From Stomorhina lunata (Eukaryota > Arthropoda > Insecta > Diptera > Rhiniidae), in contig OW121743.1 in NCBI GenBank assembly GCA_933228675.1, forward strand, positions 496,001-560,000: a stretch of DNA of 64,000 nucleotides. The letters run 5' to 3'. This document shows positions 45,330-59,205 of this stretch, piece by piece; the stretch's first letter is position 1; every line of letters begins with the position of its first letter. A model generated the notes under the pieces. The model was not told where the DNA came from, did not search any database, and was given only the letters and a program-made list of their open reading frames with translations. A program made the position numbers and the translations under genes.

Positions 45330-45530
45330 CACTCACATTTGACCACATTTCCATATTAGTTCCTCAGCTAAAATTGACACAAACATACCTTAATCTCGAA
45401 GTTTAAAAACAAAATTATTAAGAAGATGTATCTTCAAATTAAGAAAAACTTGTAAAGTAATTGGTCCAAATTTGATCTTAGTAGTGAAGGGTATCAACAA
45501 GCCGGGCTTGGCCGACTTTAGCACTTTGTA
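45330..45530 (-). repeat. Family A partial copy
   Basis: Ends GTAGTGAAGGGTATCAACAA, then GCCGGGCTTGGCCGACTTTA and GCACTTTGT, the family A terminus. Upstream are degenerate AATTTGGTAATATTCACTCACATTTGACC-type cores. The other end is lost. Confidence 0.6.
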
Positions 45531-48500
45531 CTGTTTAAGACGAAACTAAAATATTTTTACACTAAAACTGTTGCTGAATAGAGCTTTGAATATGAAATGA
45601 TTTGCTGAATGGATTTTTGTTAAACTAATGGCTTAATAAAGTTTATACTAAAAAGCTTTAAACTGTTTCCATAGTTTTTTGTAATTAAATTGAGCTTCCT
45701 ATACATAAATCTATAGATAATTTAGATTTTTTGATAAAACTTTACACTTTTTAAACTGAAAATAAAATCTGCTGAAAATTACACTTAGTATTGAATTTTA
45801 TTAAATTTTCGGGCTTGATAGACTATAAAATTTTCTTACTTTTTTTACTTCATTCAAGCATCAATTTGTTGAATGAAGCTTTCGATAGAAAATAAGTTGA
45901 AAAATTGATGTTTTTTAAACTAGTTTAACATAAACTTAAACTGATTAAAGTTTTGTACTAAAAAGCTTTAAGTATTTTCTATAGATTACTGTAATCAATT
46001 TGAGCTTTCCTATAAATATTAAGCTATAAAGTTCATAGGAAATTATTAGCTATATAAAGTTTTCTATAGAGCTGATATATTTAAGAAAATCAGTGGATAA
46101 ATAGAATGACATTAAAATTTGAATTAAATTTATTTTTTTTAAACTAATTCCTTTTAAATTTTTAAACATATGTATAACAAAACTAAAATCCATTTAAATT
46201 TAATGACTCAATCAAAACGTTTTGTTCTTCCATCTAATAATCATTAGCAACACTACATTTGTCACTAACATGTATTAAGAATAGCATAGCATGCATAAAC
46301 GTGCACTGACGGGTATTTCAGTTCACATATTCCAACAATAACATTGACATTTAAGTGTCAGCAGGGTGGAAATTTGGCCTTAAAAGTATTAGAAAAAAAT
46401 CTTATGCTTAAAAGCTTTAAGGGTGATTTCCTTAAATCATTTGTCGTTGAAATTTTGCCTTCAGTTTTATTTTTCAGTTCTTTTTTTTAGACGAGTGATT
46501 AAATGAATGAATAAATATGTCTGAAGAGTGAAAATGCTTTTGTTAAATTTCAGCCAGGATTCAGTTCGATAAGCTGTTCGCTCAACAGATGCTAAAGCTT
46601 TGTCATTGTGTTGTGAATTTTGTTGAAGATTTATGGTCTTGAATGATGAGCGATAAGACAAGACATTATTGATAAAACGCTCCTTCTTAATACTCTCTGT
46701 GTTATTCATTCTGTTTTTTCTTCTTCTATTCTGAGTCAATCAGTCATTACACACATTTAATCTGAAAATGATATGATTAGTGTGCAGCTTTTACTAGGTA
46801 CTTTTTTTGAGTTTCTTTTGTTAAGTAAATAAATAAATTTAAGTTCAAAATCAGATGTTGTTTTAGTGATAAGTCTTGGAACATATTGAAAATGAGTGAT
46901 TGTTAATAAAATGGAAATTAATTATAATAATAAAATATTGTTATGAATACTCGTATTTTTTAGTGAAAGCTTTGCAATAATGCTTAAAAGACTTTTGCAA
47001 AATAGGGTTTTTTATTTTATATTTTTTGTTTTATTAAATAATTTGAATTGTTCTGTCATTTAATTAATAAATTTGTTTATTTTTTTTTTAATTTATTGTT
47101 AGGTAATTAATAATTCTTAGTTTAAAAGCTTCTAACAAAAAAAACCTAATTTGGTTAAACTTTTTTTGTCTCTACATTAAATATTAATCAAAATTTAATT
47201 TAGTTATTTATTTGTTCTGAGTTTGTTTAATCATTTCTCACCTTTTGTTTCAAACACTTTTGTTTGGGGTTTTCCAGTTTGAAATTGATTTGTTTAACAG
47301 ATTTTTCTCTGTTCATGCTACGAGGTATTAGGTCATATTAGAGAATCTGCTTAAACAAATAATTAAAAAATTTAATAATATGTTAAAACATTTCTTTCAT
47401 TTTTTATATATTTAAAAAAAAAAAATATCGAAAGAAACTTTTAACAAAGGTGATGATGTATTTTATAAATTCTTATGTTAATAATGATTTATTTCGTTGT
47501 TATTGTCTTATTTTTAGATAATTTAATTTTAGTACATAAAGAATTTCATGATCAAAACAAAATCGTTAATAAACAATTTCTAACAGTATTTAACCCGGGT
47601 CAACTGGTTATGAACATTTATTAAGGTATAATTTTAAAAATAAATACAAATATAGGCTAAATACGGGCTAGATCAAATATAAAAAAGATCTTTAAACTGG
47701 TTTTAAAGTTCAATAAGCAAGATTAGAAAAAAACTTGATAAAGAAAACTTGTTTTTTAATTTTGCTGTTAAAATCGGTTCAGAAAAGCCATATTTTGACC
47801 ACCGCTTTTGAAAAATCTAATGATGCAGTTCTATGGAGAAGAGTCTAGATTTTAAGAATCAATAATTGTTTTCAAGAAAAATTTATATTGTTATAAAAAA
47901 GGTATTGAAATGTGCTTAATTTTCCAAAACGAAAAGTGATGAAATTTTTTATCAAACTCAGAAGCTCATACATCGAATATAGTTTCATAGCTTTAATCAT
48001 GATGTTGTTTTAATTAAGATATCGAGCCTTGGTTTTAGTTTGCAGAAGAAAATAACTTAATCTCGTATATAGTTTAGAAGATATCAGGAAATCAAAAAAG
48101 TTATACAAAATTCAGTGGTTTTGTTTTTCTTTGGACAAAAACGAAGTTCGCTCGAAAAGACGAAAATCATTTCTTTAGATTGTAGCGAAAAAAATTCAAC
48201 GAAATTTACCAATCGTGAAACAAAGTTAAAAATTTTCTGAAAAAAGTCACATAAATTGTTACGCATAATTTAAGCAAAAAGTGTTGCAGTAGTTTAGGCT
48301 TAACTATAATCAAATTGCATTTAAGTGTAAGTCCAATGCAGGTTCCCCTAAGAGTATTTCAACCAAAGTTAGTAAAGCTCTATTGACGTATGCCGATTAA
48401 ATTCTGTTAAGAATTGCGGCTTATATATTGAGAAGAAAAATAAGTGGGTCCCCAAAGGAGTCGACGGATTTCGAAAATTTTTTGAATTTTTCTTGTTTAT

Positions 48501-50416
48501 ATAAAACTGTATGCAAAATTTTATAGTTGTAGGATCCCTCTTATTTGCGCCGTTCGCAATTGATTCATTTAAAAAGAACAATAAACAAAAAAACTAGTAA
48601 ATCTGAAAACTAGTAAATCTGCCGAATCAGACCTAATGACGCAAAAAATTTAATGTTAATTGTATGTATGACAAATTTTTGAATACTGGTGACAATTCAT
48701 CTTAATTTAATCACTTTGACGAAGGTCAAACTGGGCTGACTAATAATAAACTTATAAATTATTTTTCAGTACGATCTATTTAAATCAAATTTTTCCAAAT
48801 TCAAATAAAATTTTTGCTAAATTAATTTTTAAATTTAGAGAACTAAAATTTTTATAATATTTTCTTTAAATTTCAATGAATGAATGGACCAACTTTTTAT
48901 TTTCCAATTGATTGAAAATGAAATGCTTCATTGCATTTTAAGCCAAAATGTATGCCAGGATTTTGTTATCAAATTTTCCTTTATCCTTTTAAATGCCTAA
49001 GGAGCAATAAAATTTTGTTTGATTTCTTAAATACTTTTCAAGTATTTTAAAGATACGATTCAATTTTGCTTTTAAGCAAAACTTTTTTGAAATGTAATTG
49101 ATTTTTTTTGCAAGTATGTAATTTATTCTTAACATAATGAATTTATTTAAGATACTCCAAAATCTAAAAAGAAATTTTTAACAAACTTTTCTATTGCAAC
49201 AAACTAGAGAACGTGTTTAAAGTGATAACAAAAGGATTAATATAATTCGAATACACATGATAAATTTTCAATAAAATAAATTGAAGAAATAACAGAAAAC
49301 AGTTTAAAGGATTTATGGAAAATTTATGTTAAATAAGGACAAAGAAACCAAAAAACCCTTAGTTGTTCCTTTGAACAGATTTGACTTAAATACTGTTAAA
49401 GGCAAATGTAAAATACCCGTATGATTAAAAGCAATAATAAACGGAAATTAAATTTATAAGAAATCAACTGCAAAAGGAAAATATCTTTTTCTTTTTGAAC
49501 ATTATAGACTTTCTGTTTCGGCAGACGAGCGGGGGGTTATAAATATTTATTTAGCAGAGTAAGGTGGTTTATTTAGTATTTAAACAATAATTACAATACA
49601 ATTCTTTAAGTTTCTTAAAAACAAACGAAGAAACTCGTGCAATCCACAGATGCTGGAGATGCTGGATATACAACCGGAAAGCACGCAATACTCCCACATA
49701 CAAACATATATCGACGAACTTACATTTGAAGCAAAAATAAATGAACAAAAATTGTATTTCCCTCACACATACAAATATTCAAACTATGCTACAGATGTAT
49801 GAATATTCTATATCAAAACTTCAAATCAAATGATTTATGTATGTTTTGGAAATCTCTCTCCCTCGAACAGCTAAAGAAGTTGTTTAAAGTATAAAAAGAT
49901 ATTTGGAATGATACGAGCATGAACGTGTAAGGGTAAATCGAAGGGTAGGGGTTAAATAAACTTGGTCAATTGAGTTGAAAGCTCTTGGTTTATTCATATA
50001 GAATTTGTTGTTAATTTAGTAATTAGTAACAACACGTAGTTGTTAGTTTTCATTTCTGGAACAATATATGTACATACAATATCTATGTACTGGTATGTCT
50101 GTCTGTCTGTCTATCTGCCCGTCCGTCCATCTCTACCACCGTCTACCATGTGGCTGGCTTTTAGTTTTCTTTTCTATGTATTACCATTGTTCGTGTTGTC
50201 TTTTTCAATAAAACTTATTTGATGTTGGCTTTTCATTTTGCTTAATTATCTAACGTAGTTTTCCTATACAGTTTTTTATTTTTTTTTTTAGTTTTTGCTT
50301 TAGAAGAGCAACTTGTCATTTCTTTACATTTCTACCATTTGGCACAGATTTTTTGAATTAAAAAAAGTTCTTCTTTCTATAAGCAGAAACTAAAAAGCAA
50401 AAAACTGATGTGATAT
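45531..50416. other. Long AT-rich non-coding stretch
   Basis: No convincing gene, tRNA or complete repeat. Minor items are a direct repeat AAAACTAGTAAATCTG at about 48588 and 48606, and a (CTGT/CCGT)n patch at 50095-50130. The short open frames here have the composition of random AT-rich sequence. Confidence 0.4.
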
Positions 50417-50418
50417 TA

Positions 50419-51321
<903 letters not shown>

Positions 51322-54160
51322 AAAAAGCGAAATGTACAACTTAATTACTTGGCTTAGTTTGCTGGTCCATTTAGAATTGCAATTCCACGGAGAGACTTAG
51401 AAATTAAGTTAAAAAAATATGTACCTATATATTTTATTTCCTCACTATTATTTAAAAAATGTGATAAAATAAAAATATTGCAAATTTAAATTCTTAAAGA
51501 AATATTCTTTCGGCAAAATTAATTTCGTGAGTCTTTTATTTAAAACTGTAATGCCATTCTTATACACCACATTTTATATTTTAATTATAGTAGGATAGTA
51601 ACATTTTTGATCTTAACTATAAGAAAAATTTATCCAGGTGACCTTTAACCTTTTCATTTCAAATAAAGGCTTTAAATTCCAAAAAAGCCGTCAGACCTTT
51701 AGAAAATAGTAGGGGTGGCAAGTGACAAAATTTACATTATCTTAGTAGAGCACTATAAGTTATTTGGTAATTAGTTTTAGCCTTTAGATTTTATACTAAA
51801 TTTACAAAGTTTTAATTGTAGACTAAGAGATTGATTTTATATAGCTGGTATTTTTTTGCTTTAATAAAAAGTTTATAACCAAAACCCCTAAAAAATTAAC
51901 CTTAAGCAACATTCAACCAAGTGTCACAAATGGACAAAGAATGACCAGAAAAAGTGTTATAAAATTCCAATACGTAGAGGCGTATAAATTGCCCACTATT
52001 AAAGGCCAATATTCAAAATTGAAAAACACAAGACACGTAATATCCTGTCATTCTGTTTAAACAAAAAAAAAAAAAGATACCAAATAAAAATTGACCAGTT
52101 AACCGAGAAAACCAACAAATGAACAAACAGGCTAAAACATGTAAATGTAAATTTTATTTTGTTAAAACAAAAGAAAAGGACCTAAAGAGATGTTAATATT
52201 TTATAGGCCATTTATTTGTTATCTTCTTCACGTTATATTTAACATAAAATAACTGTTAATTTAAAACATTTAAACCCAAAAAACCCACAAATATATTTTT
52301 AGGCAATACCTTAAAACTTTTATTGTCTGAAAAATAGAAATATTGTACCAAAAAAATAGCATAAAACCAAGAAATATAGAAATAAAATTATTATTAACTT
52401 CATAATGAAGAAAATTATCATAATAAAAAGTAAGCAGGGAATCCATTAGATGCCAGCAACCAAAAAATGTTGGTCCTAATGCTGATAAAGGCTCTTAATA
52501 ATTATATGAATATACGAAAGTGTGTCTTTTTTTGTCATAGAAATAAATGTTTTTATTGTTATTATTACAAAAGCAAAAGATTTTTGATGTTGCCTCTTTC
52601 TCTCTCTCGCTCTCTTCTTAAAACAGCCTCTTTTTGCAAAGGGAAATTTTTTTAAAACATTCGAAGCTGGCAATGCTTGGGATTTATATATTTACCGCTA
52701 TGTTTAAGAAAATTCCACCCTTATTTGTTTTTGGGGTATTTTGTTTTTTGAGGGATATTTTACTATTTCTCTAAGGGACTTGCTCAACATAGAAGAAGCA
52801 AATGAAAAATTTCCCATTTTCTGACGTCTAAGGGTTGCATTAAAACCACTTTCCGCACAAAATTTCCACAGTTCTGCGGGAGATTTCAATGTGTAAACAC
52901 TTAACAAAAACTATAAACTAGAAAGCGCAAAACATTATTTGACTTGTCAAAAGAAAAAAAAAAAGATAAAATTACAACAATAAAAAACCTAAAAATATAA
53001 TTTATTTAAATAAAAGTTAAGAAACTACTTAAGCTTTACAATTTACTTATAATTCGTATTTGTTCGTTAATAAGTCAGTGTAACAATTAGTGAAATTATA
53101 AAAAAGCGGAAGTGTCAAGAAAGTTTTTTTTAATATAACTAAATTTAACCCAATTTAAAACATATCAATTGTATACTTATTAATAATTTATTTAAGCAAA
53201 ACTCTTAAAATACTTAATAATCCTTCCAAATTGATTTTATGTAAAAGAATTTAATTCAAATTTAAGCCTATTTTTAAACAAATTATAATTAACAATTAAA
53301 TACTCGAAAAATTCTAGGTAAGTTTGTGTTTTAGAGTTTACATTATAACAATTTTAGAAAAGGATGCTGTCTTTTTTTTAATATTAATTTACTATTTTTC
53401 TTATTTCCTTTAAAATTTATTTTATTTATTTAACTAAATGTATTTATTTTACTTAAATCTTTAGTTTTTAACAAGATAAGACTATTTTTCTTAATATATT
53501 TTAATAAATCTAAATTTTTCTTTAGAATTGCGAAATTGATTTTTCGAACTTAAACACACTCATACAAATACAAATACAAAAGATGTGTTTTTTGCTTTTA
53601 CTTGAAAAAGGATTTATCTCTTGTGTAATATTAAGTAAAGAGCTAATGAATCTTATTTTTGCTCCCTCTCTTCTCTCTCTCCCATTTTTTTGTGAGAAAT
53701 GATTTTCTCTCAAATTTGAAAACATTATTATTGTTTACAACTGGAGGTTAATACTCCCAGGAACGTACAGAAAAATATTTACAAACTAAATCATAATAAT
53801 AAAAAATGACAATGATACTGCCATAATGTCTGGCTAAATTACAAAAGGACCAGAAAAAAAATATCCTTTTACTCTGACTAACAAAATGAGAAAAAGTTTG
53901 CGAAGGAATGAACAACAAAAACAATAGAAAACAAAAATAAAACAACTCTTCATACAATTACATGCACATATGGGCTTGTATAAAGGTTTTTTGTATTAAA
54001 TCGACTTAAAATTTATATGAAAATGCCTACGATAAAGGCAAAACAAGGACTAAACAAAAATTATTTAAAAATATATGTTTAAGGCATAACAGGACCATAG
54101 GAATAATTTTAAACTGGGACCAGATAAATGCAATACTACGACCTGCTATTAAACTGGGAT
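51322..54160. other. AT-rich non-coding stretch
   Basis: Nothing supportable as a gene. There are pyrimidine runs (CTCTCTCTCGCTCTC at about 52599; CTCTTCTCTCTCTCCC at about 53668) and A-runs. Confidence 0.4.
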
Positions 54161-54191
54161 TCGTTTGTGCCGAATCTTATACATATACCCA

Positions 54192-54244
<53 letters not shown>

Positions 54245-54291
54245 ATATATATGTATATATATATATATAGATATATATATGTATATATATC

Positions 54292-54381
<90 letters not shown>

Positions 54382-56010
54382 ATATTGGAGCAAAAGGTAC
54401 TTCTCTCAGAAAATGAGCTGCATCCGATTCTATTTTTAGACTCATTGAAAGGGATCTACTTTTTAACTTCGGCTCCGAACGGAAATGCATTAGTTATAGA
54501 AGTTTTTCATAGCCTAATACTAAATAACCAGTGGCTAGCTGAGTTATGAGGTGAACCGCCGCTTTTTTGAAAATTTGTTTTCAAGTGAGTCTGGCCGGGG
54601 ATTGAACTTGGGACCTCTGGTATGCTAGGCGGATGACTAACCCACCATCAAATTGTGTTAAATTTCTAAACATATCTCATATATCTACGAGGGTGCAGCT
54701 AATTCAAAATGTGGACCAAATTTAATAAAATATTTCTTACGCTAGTTGGTATTGCTGGTAAAATATTTGGACCAAACTCTGTTGCAGTAGCTTTATAATT
54801 CAACGTTTAAAAGTATCTAAGTGGTTCCCCTAGTATTTATTTTGCACAAAATTTTGTCTCATAACCGGGTATATTTTAACATTAATAAGCTGTTAAATAC
54901 TTTTCGTTGCGTTTAATATGTAGTTAAGATTAATATGTTGATAGTAATACGAAAGGTTCATATATTTTGACAGGAGTTCTTAATGCATATAAAGTCTGGG
55001 CTGAAAATTGATTGATATCTTTTTAATTTCGTAGGTGCAATCTTAATTTACTGAATTTTTAGATTTTAAAATTTAGTGGCTGTCATAGTTTCGATCTTAA
55101 TAGCTTTTAAGTGGCCTTTGTTACATTTTTTCGTTTTCCGGGAGTGGTTTTTATATGAAAGCTATTGTCAAATAAGGACCGATTCCTATTAAATTTTATA
55201 TACTAACCAATAGTTGCATAAAACTTCTCTATTTTAAATTTAGTCGTCATAGCTATTACAATTGTATTCAATTTATCAGCGTTTATGTGATTCCCGGGCC
55301 GGAGTTATATTGGAGCTCTAACTAAATGTGAACCGATTTTGTCCATTTTTAATATACAACTTTTTTAAGAAATCGAAAATACTTTTCTAAAATTTTATCC
55401 TTCTATCGTTTTTCGTTAAGGCGCTATCGCGCTGTTATCTAACGGATAGATGGACATAAACCGCTTTTCTTTTTGTATTTTTGTGTTTCCATAAGTTTTT
55501 TATATGGGAGCTATGGTCAAATGGTGACAGATTGTAACGAAATTTGGCTGGTATATACATAAGACTTTCTTGTAATAAATTTAGTGATCATAGCTTTCAC
55601 AGTTTATCATTTATTGGCATTGAAGTGTACTTACGGTGGAATTTATTCTGCTTCCGTAAGTGTTTTGCATGGGAGCTATGGTTAAATGCTAACCGATTTC
55701 GATTTTATATGCTACCTAGTGCTTATGTAAAACTTCTATATACCAAATGTTATCACCATAGCCGTTTTAAATTGTCATTTATTAGCTTCGACGAGGTTAT
55801 ACGGGAGCTATGGCCAAATGTGAACCGATTTTGACCAATTTTAATACCTAATTTTCTCAGAAATGGAGAATATCTGTGCCAAGTTTCAATTCAACAGACA
55901 GATAGAATTTCACAAGGATTCAGAATATATATATGGTTTTAATATTAAGGAAATTACAAACGGAATGACAATCTCAATATACCGCTTATTCTTTTTGATG
56001 GTGGGTATAA
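54161..56010 (+). repeat. Family B copy interrupted by a SINE
   Basis: TTTGTGCCGAATCTTATACA and TATACCCACCATCA (54165-54197) correspond to the family B start. After the SINE, the family resumes with AATTGTG (54651) and GGTGCAGCTAATTCAAAATG. It carries at least three GGGAGCTATGGTCAAATG-type cores (55503, 55669, 55802), GGCGCTATCGCGC, and ends TTTTTGATGGTGGGTATAA (56010). Confidence 0.8.
54198..54639 (-). mobile_element. S1: tRNA-derived SINE with (TA)n tail, intact target duplication
   Basis: ACCCACCATCA flanks it on both sides (54187-54197 and 54640-54650). On the minus strand it starts with a tRNA-like head: TTAGTCATCCG (A-box-like), CATACCAGAGGTCCC, then AGTTCAATCC (B-box-like). A body with GGCGGTTCACCTCATAACTC and CCGTTCGGAGCCGAAGTT follows, ending in a (TA)n tail of about 180 bp (54198-54376). 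The family B target without the insert is seen at 50460-50475. Confidence 0.8.
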
Positions 56011-56221
56011 ATAAATAAACTGGGAATATATAAAGAATTACGGAATTATGATAATAATGAACTAGGGCTAATTAAACCTTTTGATAAACTCATTTCCATT
56101 ATATAGTAATTTACAATTAAGAAAAATTAAAGCTTAACTATAAAAGCTAAAGTTGAAAGTGGAATGATATAAGCCTTAATTATTACGGTAAAAGGCAATG
56201 TCTGCTTAAAGGTAAAAAAAT

Positions 56222-57119
56222 CTGGCCAAATCGCCGCATTCGATACTGATGAAAATGTAAGATATTTTACAAAAATGTATAAAAGATACATTTAGGATAA
56301 TATATAACATGTATCGTCATCTAAAAGACTAAATAACCTATCTCCAAAAATTTTAAAATTGAGTTTTTTTATGGATTATTATTCCCTATATCATAATGTA
56401 AATCTGTGAAAAATTTTGAATATCTAATATCACAAATGACCAAATTATTACAGTTTTGTACCTAGAGGACCTTTACGCACTTAAGAAAGATAAAACTAAT
56501 CGCGATAAAAGTTAAAATTTGTTGCATAGTGTAATTTAAACAATCATTAAGTACTTTCATTTACTTAAACCAGTAAAAGAATCTATAACTGTTATTATTT
56601 AATTTATATAATATTTATATGTATAAAAAATTGTTCATTCGTACTAATTAGTACTGCATAGGTATTAGTAGATAGGTTACTTTGTTTCAGATTTTTGCAA
56701 TTCCAAATAACCTAAGTGACATAACATAAGCTGTGTTTAGAAAAACAAAATTTTTTCAACCGATATATATTTCTGGTTTTATTTTAATCTGAATACATAA
56801 TTTTCGTTTAAATATTCCAAATAGTTCCAATATTATAACGTTTTTTCCCTCTCCTGTAAACTTTTGAAAACTGTAGATAGGTTATTTCGTCTTTTAGGTA
56901 ACGATATACTACATTGTAACATATTTGTTAAAAGTTTCCTGATAGTAAAATAATTTCATTGAAACTAAATGTTTTGACACACAAACGGAAATGTTAAGGT
57001 ATCAAATTGTATAAAACTTTTTCCAAATAAATTATTTTGAAAATCCCTAAGGTATGTTACACAATATTTGCTTTAAAGACCGAATTTTCGATCGATGATG
57101 AATGCTACGATTTGGCTCC
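56222..57119. mobile_element. Family C MITE (copy 3) carrying a nested insertion
   Basis: Ends CTGGCCAAATCGCCGCATTC and GATGATGAATGCTACGATTT plus GGCTCC match the family C termini, more diverged than in copies 1 and 2. At 898 bp it is three times the usual length because a 600-bp element occupies 56311-56910; without it the copy would be about 298 bp. Confidence 0.75.
56311..56910. mobile_element. 600-bp TIR element nested in family C
   Basis: GTATCGTCATCTAAAAGACT then AAATAACCTATCT (56311-56343) is inverted at 56875-56909 (AGATAGGTTATTTCGTCTTT, TAGGTAACGATATAC), about 28 of 33 bases. ACAT occurs at 56307-56310 and 56911-56914, a possible duplication. No transposase is visible. Confidence 0.65.
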
Positions 57120-57190
57120 TTCTTCTTCTTCTGTTATCCTTGACACCCAGTGAAGCATAGGGCCTCATTGGCCCCTGTAATCCAAATTTA
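57119..57190 (-). repeat. Retroposon 3'-tail-like fragment
   Basis: On the minus strand GGCCCTATGCTTCACTGGGT and GTCAAGGATAACAGAAGAAG end in a GAA-repeat tail. The same motif occurs at 16343-16390 (GGCCCTATGCTCCACTGGGA). The microsatellite-tailed arrangement resembles 3' ends of LINEs or their SINE partners; no coding part is attached. Confidence 0.4.
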
Positions 57191-58480
57191 AAAAAAAAAA
57201 AATTTCGACATAAATAAAATTAAATAAAATTGAGAAAAGTCCATATACATTTGTTTTGTGTGTTTTAAAAATACCGCTATGTGATTCATTTTTATTTACT
57301 TACTTAAAGTTTTCGTAAAAGCGGTAAATTTTCTCTTTCTTTTCTCAGCTCTCTCACAGTTTCACAGTCTCTTTGGTAAATCGAAAAAGTTTATTTGTAT
57401 TTGTTTTAAAGTTCGAAAAAATATATTCTATTCTATAATATTTGCTTAAGTATTTGTTTGTTTGTTGGTGCTAGTATTTTTGAGTAAAATTTTCGTGTTC
57501 TTGTTGGTATTTTGTTATTGTTGTTGGTGTTGTTGGTGTTCTTGTATTGCTTTCGTCATGACCTTCATGACTCATCGTTGCTGTGGGCTATGGTAGGGGC
57601 TTAAAGTACTATATGACGTGACCCACCGCCAATAACACCACCTACCAATAGGGGTTTCCCGACCGTTTCTCAAAACATACAGGTGTTGTTTTAAGTTTTT
57701 CTACCCTCCACCTAAACCTTTCAAACGTTGACAGTCTGTTCTTTGGCCTGCAAATTATATGGCGTGCGTGTCTCTTTTTATATCGTCGAAAAGAGCAAAA
57801 TTAATGGCTTTGAATAAAATGCGTTGTACTAGAAGTTAACTAAAATTAAATGCAAATAAAAAGTGAAAATCATATTGTGGTTTTATTACTTTGCCTAAAT
57901 GGTTAATTATTGTGTTACAAACTTATTTTATTACAAAGGATGTTGGAAATATTGTATTTATTAGTTTTTGGTAGTTAAACTGTTGATTTAACGGAAACCA
58001 TCAAATGTAATGCCATAAACGATTTGTTGGAAAGACATCGAAATAATTAAAGTGTTACATTTTGTAGGGTCTAAGGATAAGTAGGGTTTTGTAATTCTGT
58101 TCAAATCGTACGTGAATCAATTCATAAATGATTTGTTTTATATATTTTATATCAAACAATATCTAGTATGAAAAGTAACATTAAAATAGAGAATTGTAAC
58201 AGGATTTGCAAGCAAGTTTTAAAAATTTTGTATGTTTAATATTTTCGAAAATATAATGAATTTTAAAAGTAAAGTCAACTTTTAGGATTTTGGCTTCGTC
58301 AGATATTTTTGCCATTTACTTTAATTCAAACACAGAAAAGTATTATCATTTTAAATATTATAAGGGGAAAAAGGTTAAATTGTATTAAAATTTAATACAA
58401 TTTTATAGTTTTCACAAATTGTATGTCTCGTTTTGCAAAATTCTCTAAAGCATTTTCTGTAGTTAACTGATTTCGTTTGG
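57191..58480. other. Non-coding, partly less AT-rich stretch
   Basis: 57560-57790 has higher complexity and GC than its surroundings (GACGTGACCCACCGCC, CCAATAGGGGTTTCCCGACC) but no open frame, so it could be regulatory. GTT-rich simple sequence lies at 57510-57550. The rest is AT-rich. Confidence 0.35.
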
Positions 58481-58491
58481 GTTTTTCTTAG

Positions 58492-59205
58492 AGAATCAAC
58501 TGGTGATTGTTAGTGGTTTTAGAAAGCAGTTGTTCCTACTTTTCTAATTTCAATATAACCTTAATTAAGCTTAGTTTAAAAAGTGTTGCCTACTTTCCGA
58601 CTCTTCAATTTTTATCATTTTTATTTTCTTTTGAATTCAATTGAAAAAATTCTTTAATTTTGATAAAATATTATTGATATGCTTTAATTTCCTAAGAAAT
58701 TTAATTTTATTTGATAAATTTCTCTGGTGATCGTTAATGGTTTTAGAAAGCAGTTGTTCCTACTTTTCTAATTTCAATATAGCCTTAATTAAGCTTAGTT
58801 ATAAAGTATTGCCTACTTTCAGGCTCTGAAAAACTTTTTTATAATTTTTATTTTTTTTTATTCAATAAGAAAAGTTATTTAATTTTGATAAAATATTATT
58901 GATATGCTTTACTTTTCTAAGAAATTTAATTTTATTATATATATTTCTCAATTTTTTTGTCCGTCCTTTCTTAAAATTTATCGAAATTCAGTCTTAATTA
59001 AGCTTAGCTTAAAAAGTGTTGCCTACTTTCAGGTTCTGAAAAACTTTTTTTATAATTAATATTATTTTTTTTATTCAATAAGAAAAATTCTTTAATTTTG
59101 ATAAAATATTAATGATATGCTCTAATTTCCTAAGAAATTCAATTTTATTTGATATATTTCACAATTTCTTGGTCCGTCCTTTCTTAAAGTTTATCGAAAT
59201 TATAA
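58492..59205. repeat. Three tandem copies of a 230-250 bp unit
   Basis: TTAATTAAGCTTAG occurs at about 58562, 58791 and 58994, each followed by AAAGTGTTGCCTACTTTC and then TTTAATTTTGATAAAATATT and CTAAGAAATTTAATTTTAT-type text. Units 1 and 2 share GGTTTTAGAAAGCAGTTGTT. Unit 3 and the region after it share GTCCGTCCTTTCTTAAA, so the array has at least three and a partial fourth unit. Non-coding. Confidence 0.8.

Noticed and set aside
54136..54490. Long Tyr/Ile frames on both strands
   Set aside because: Artefact of the (TA)n tail of a SINE.
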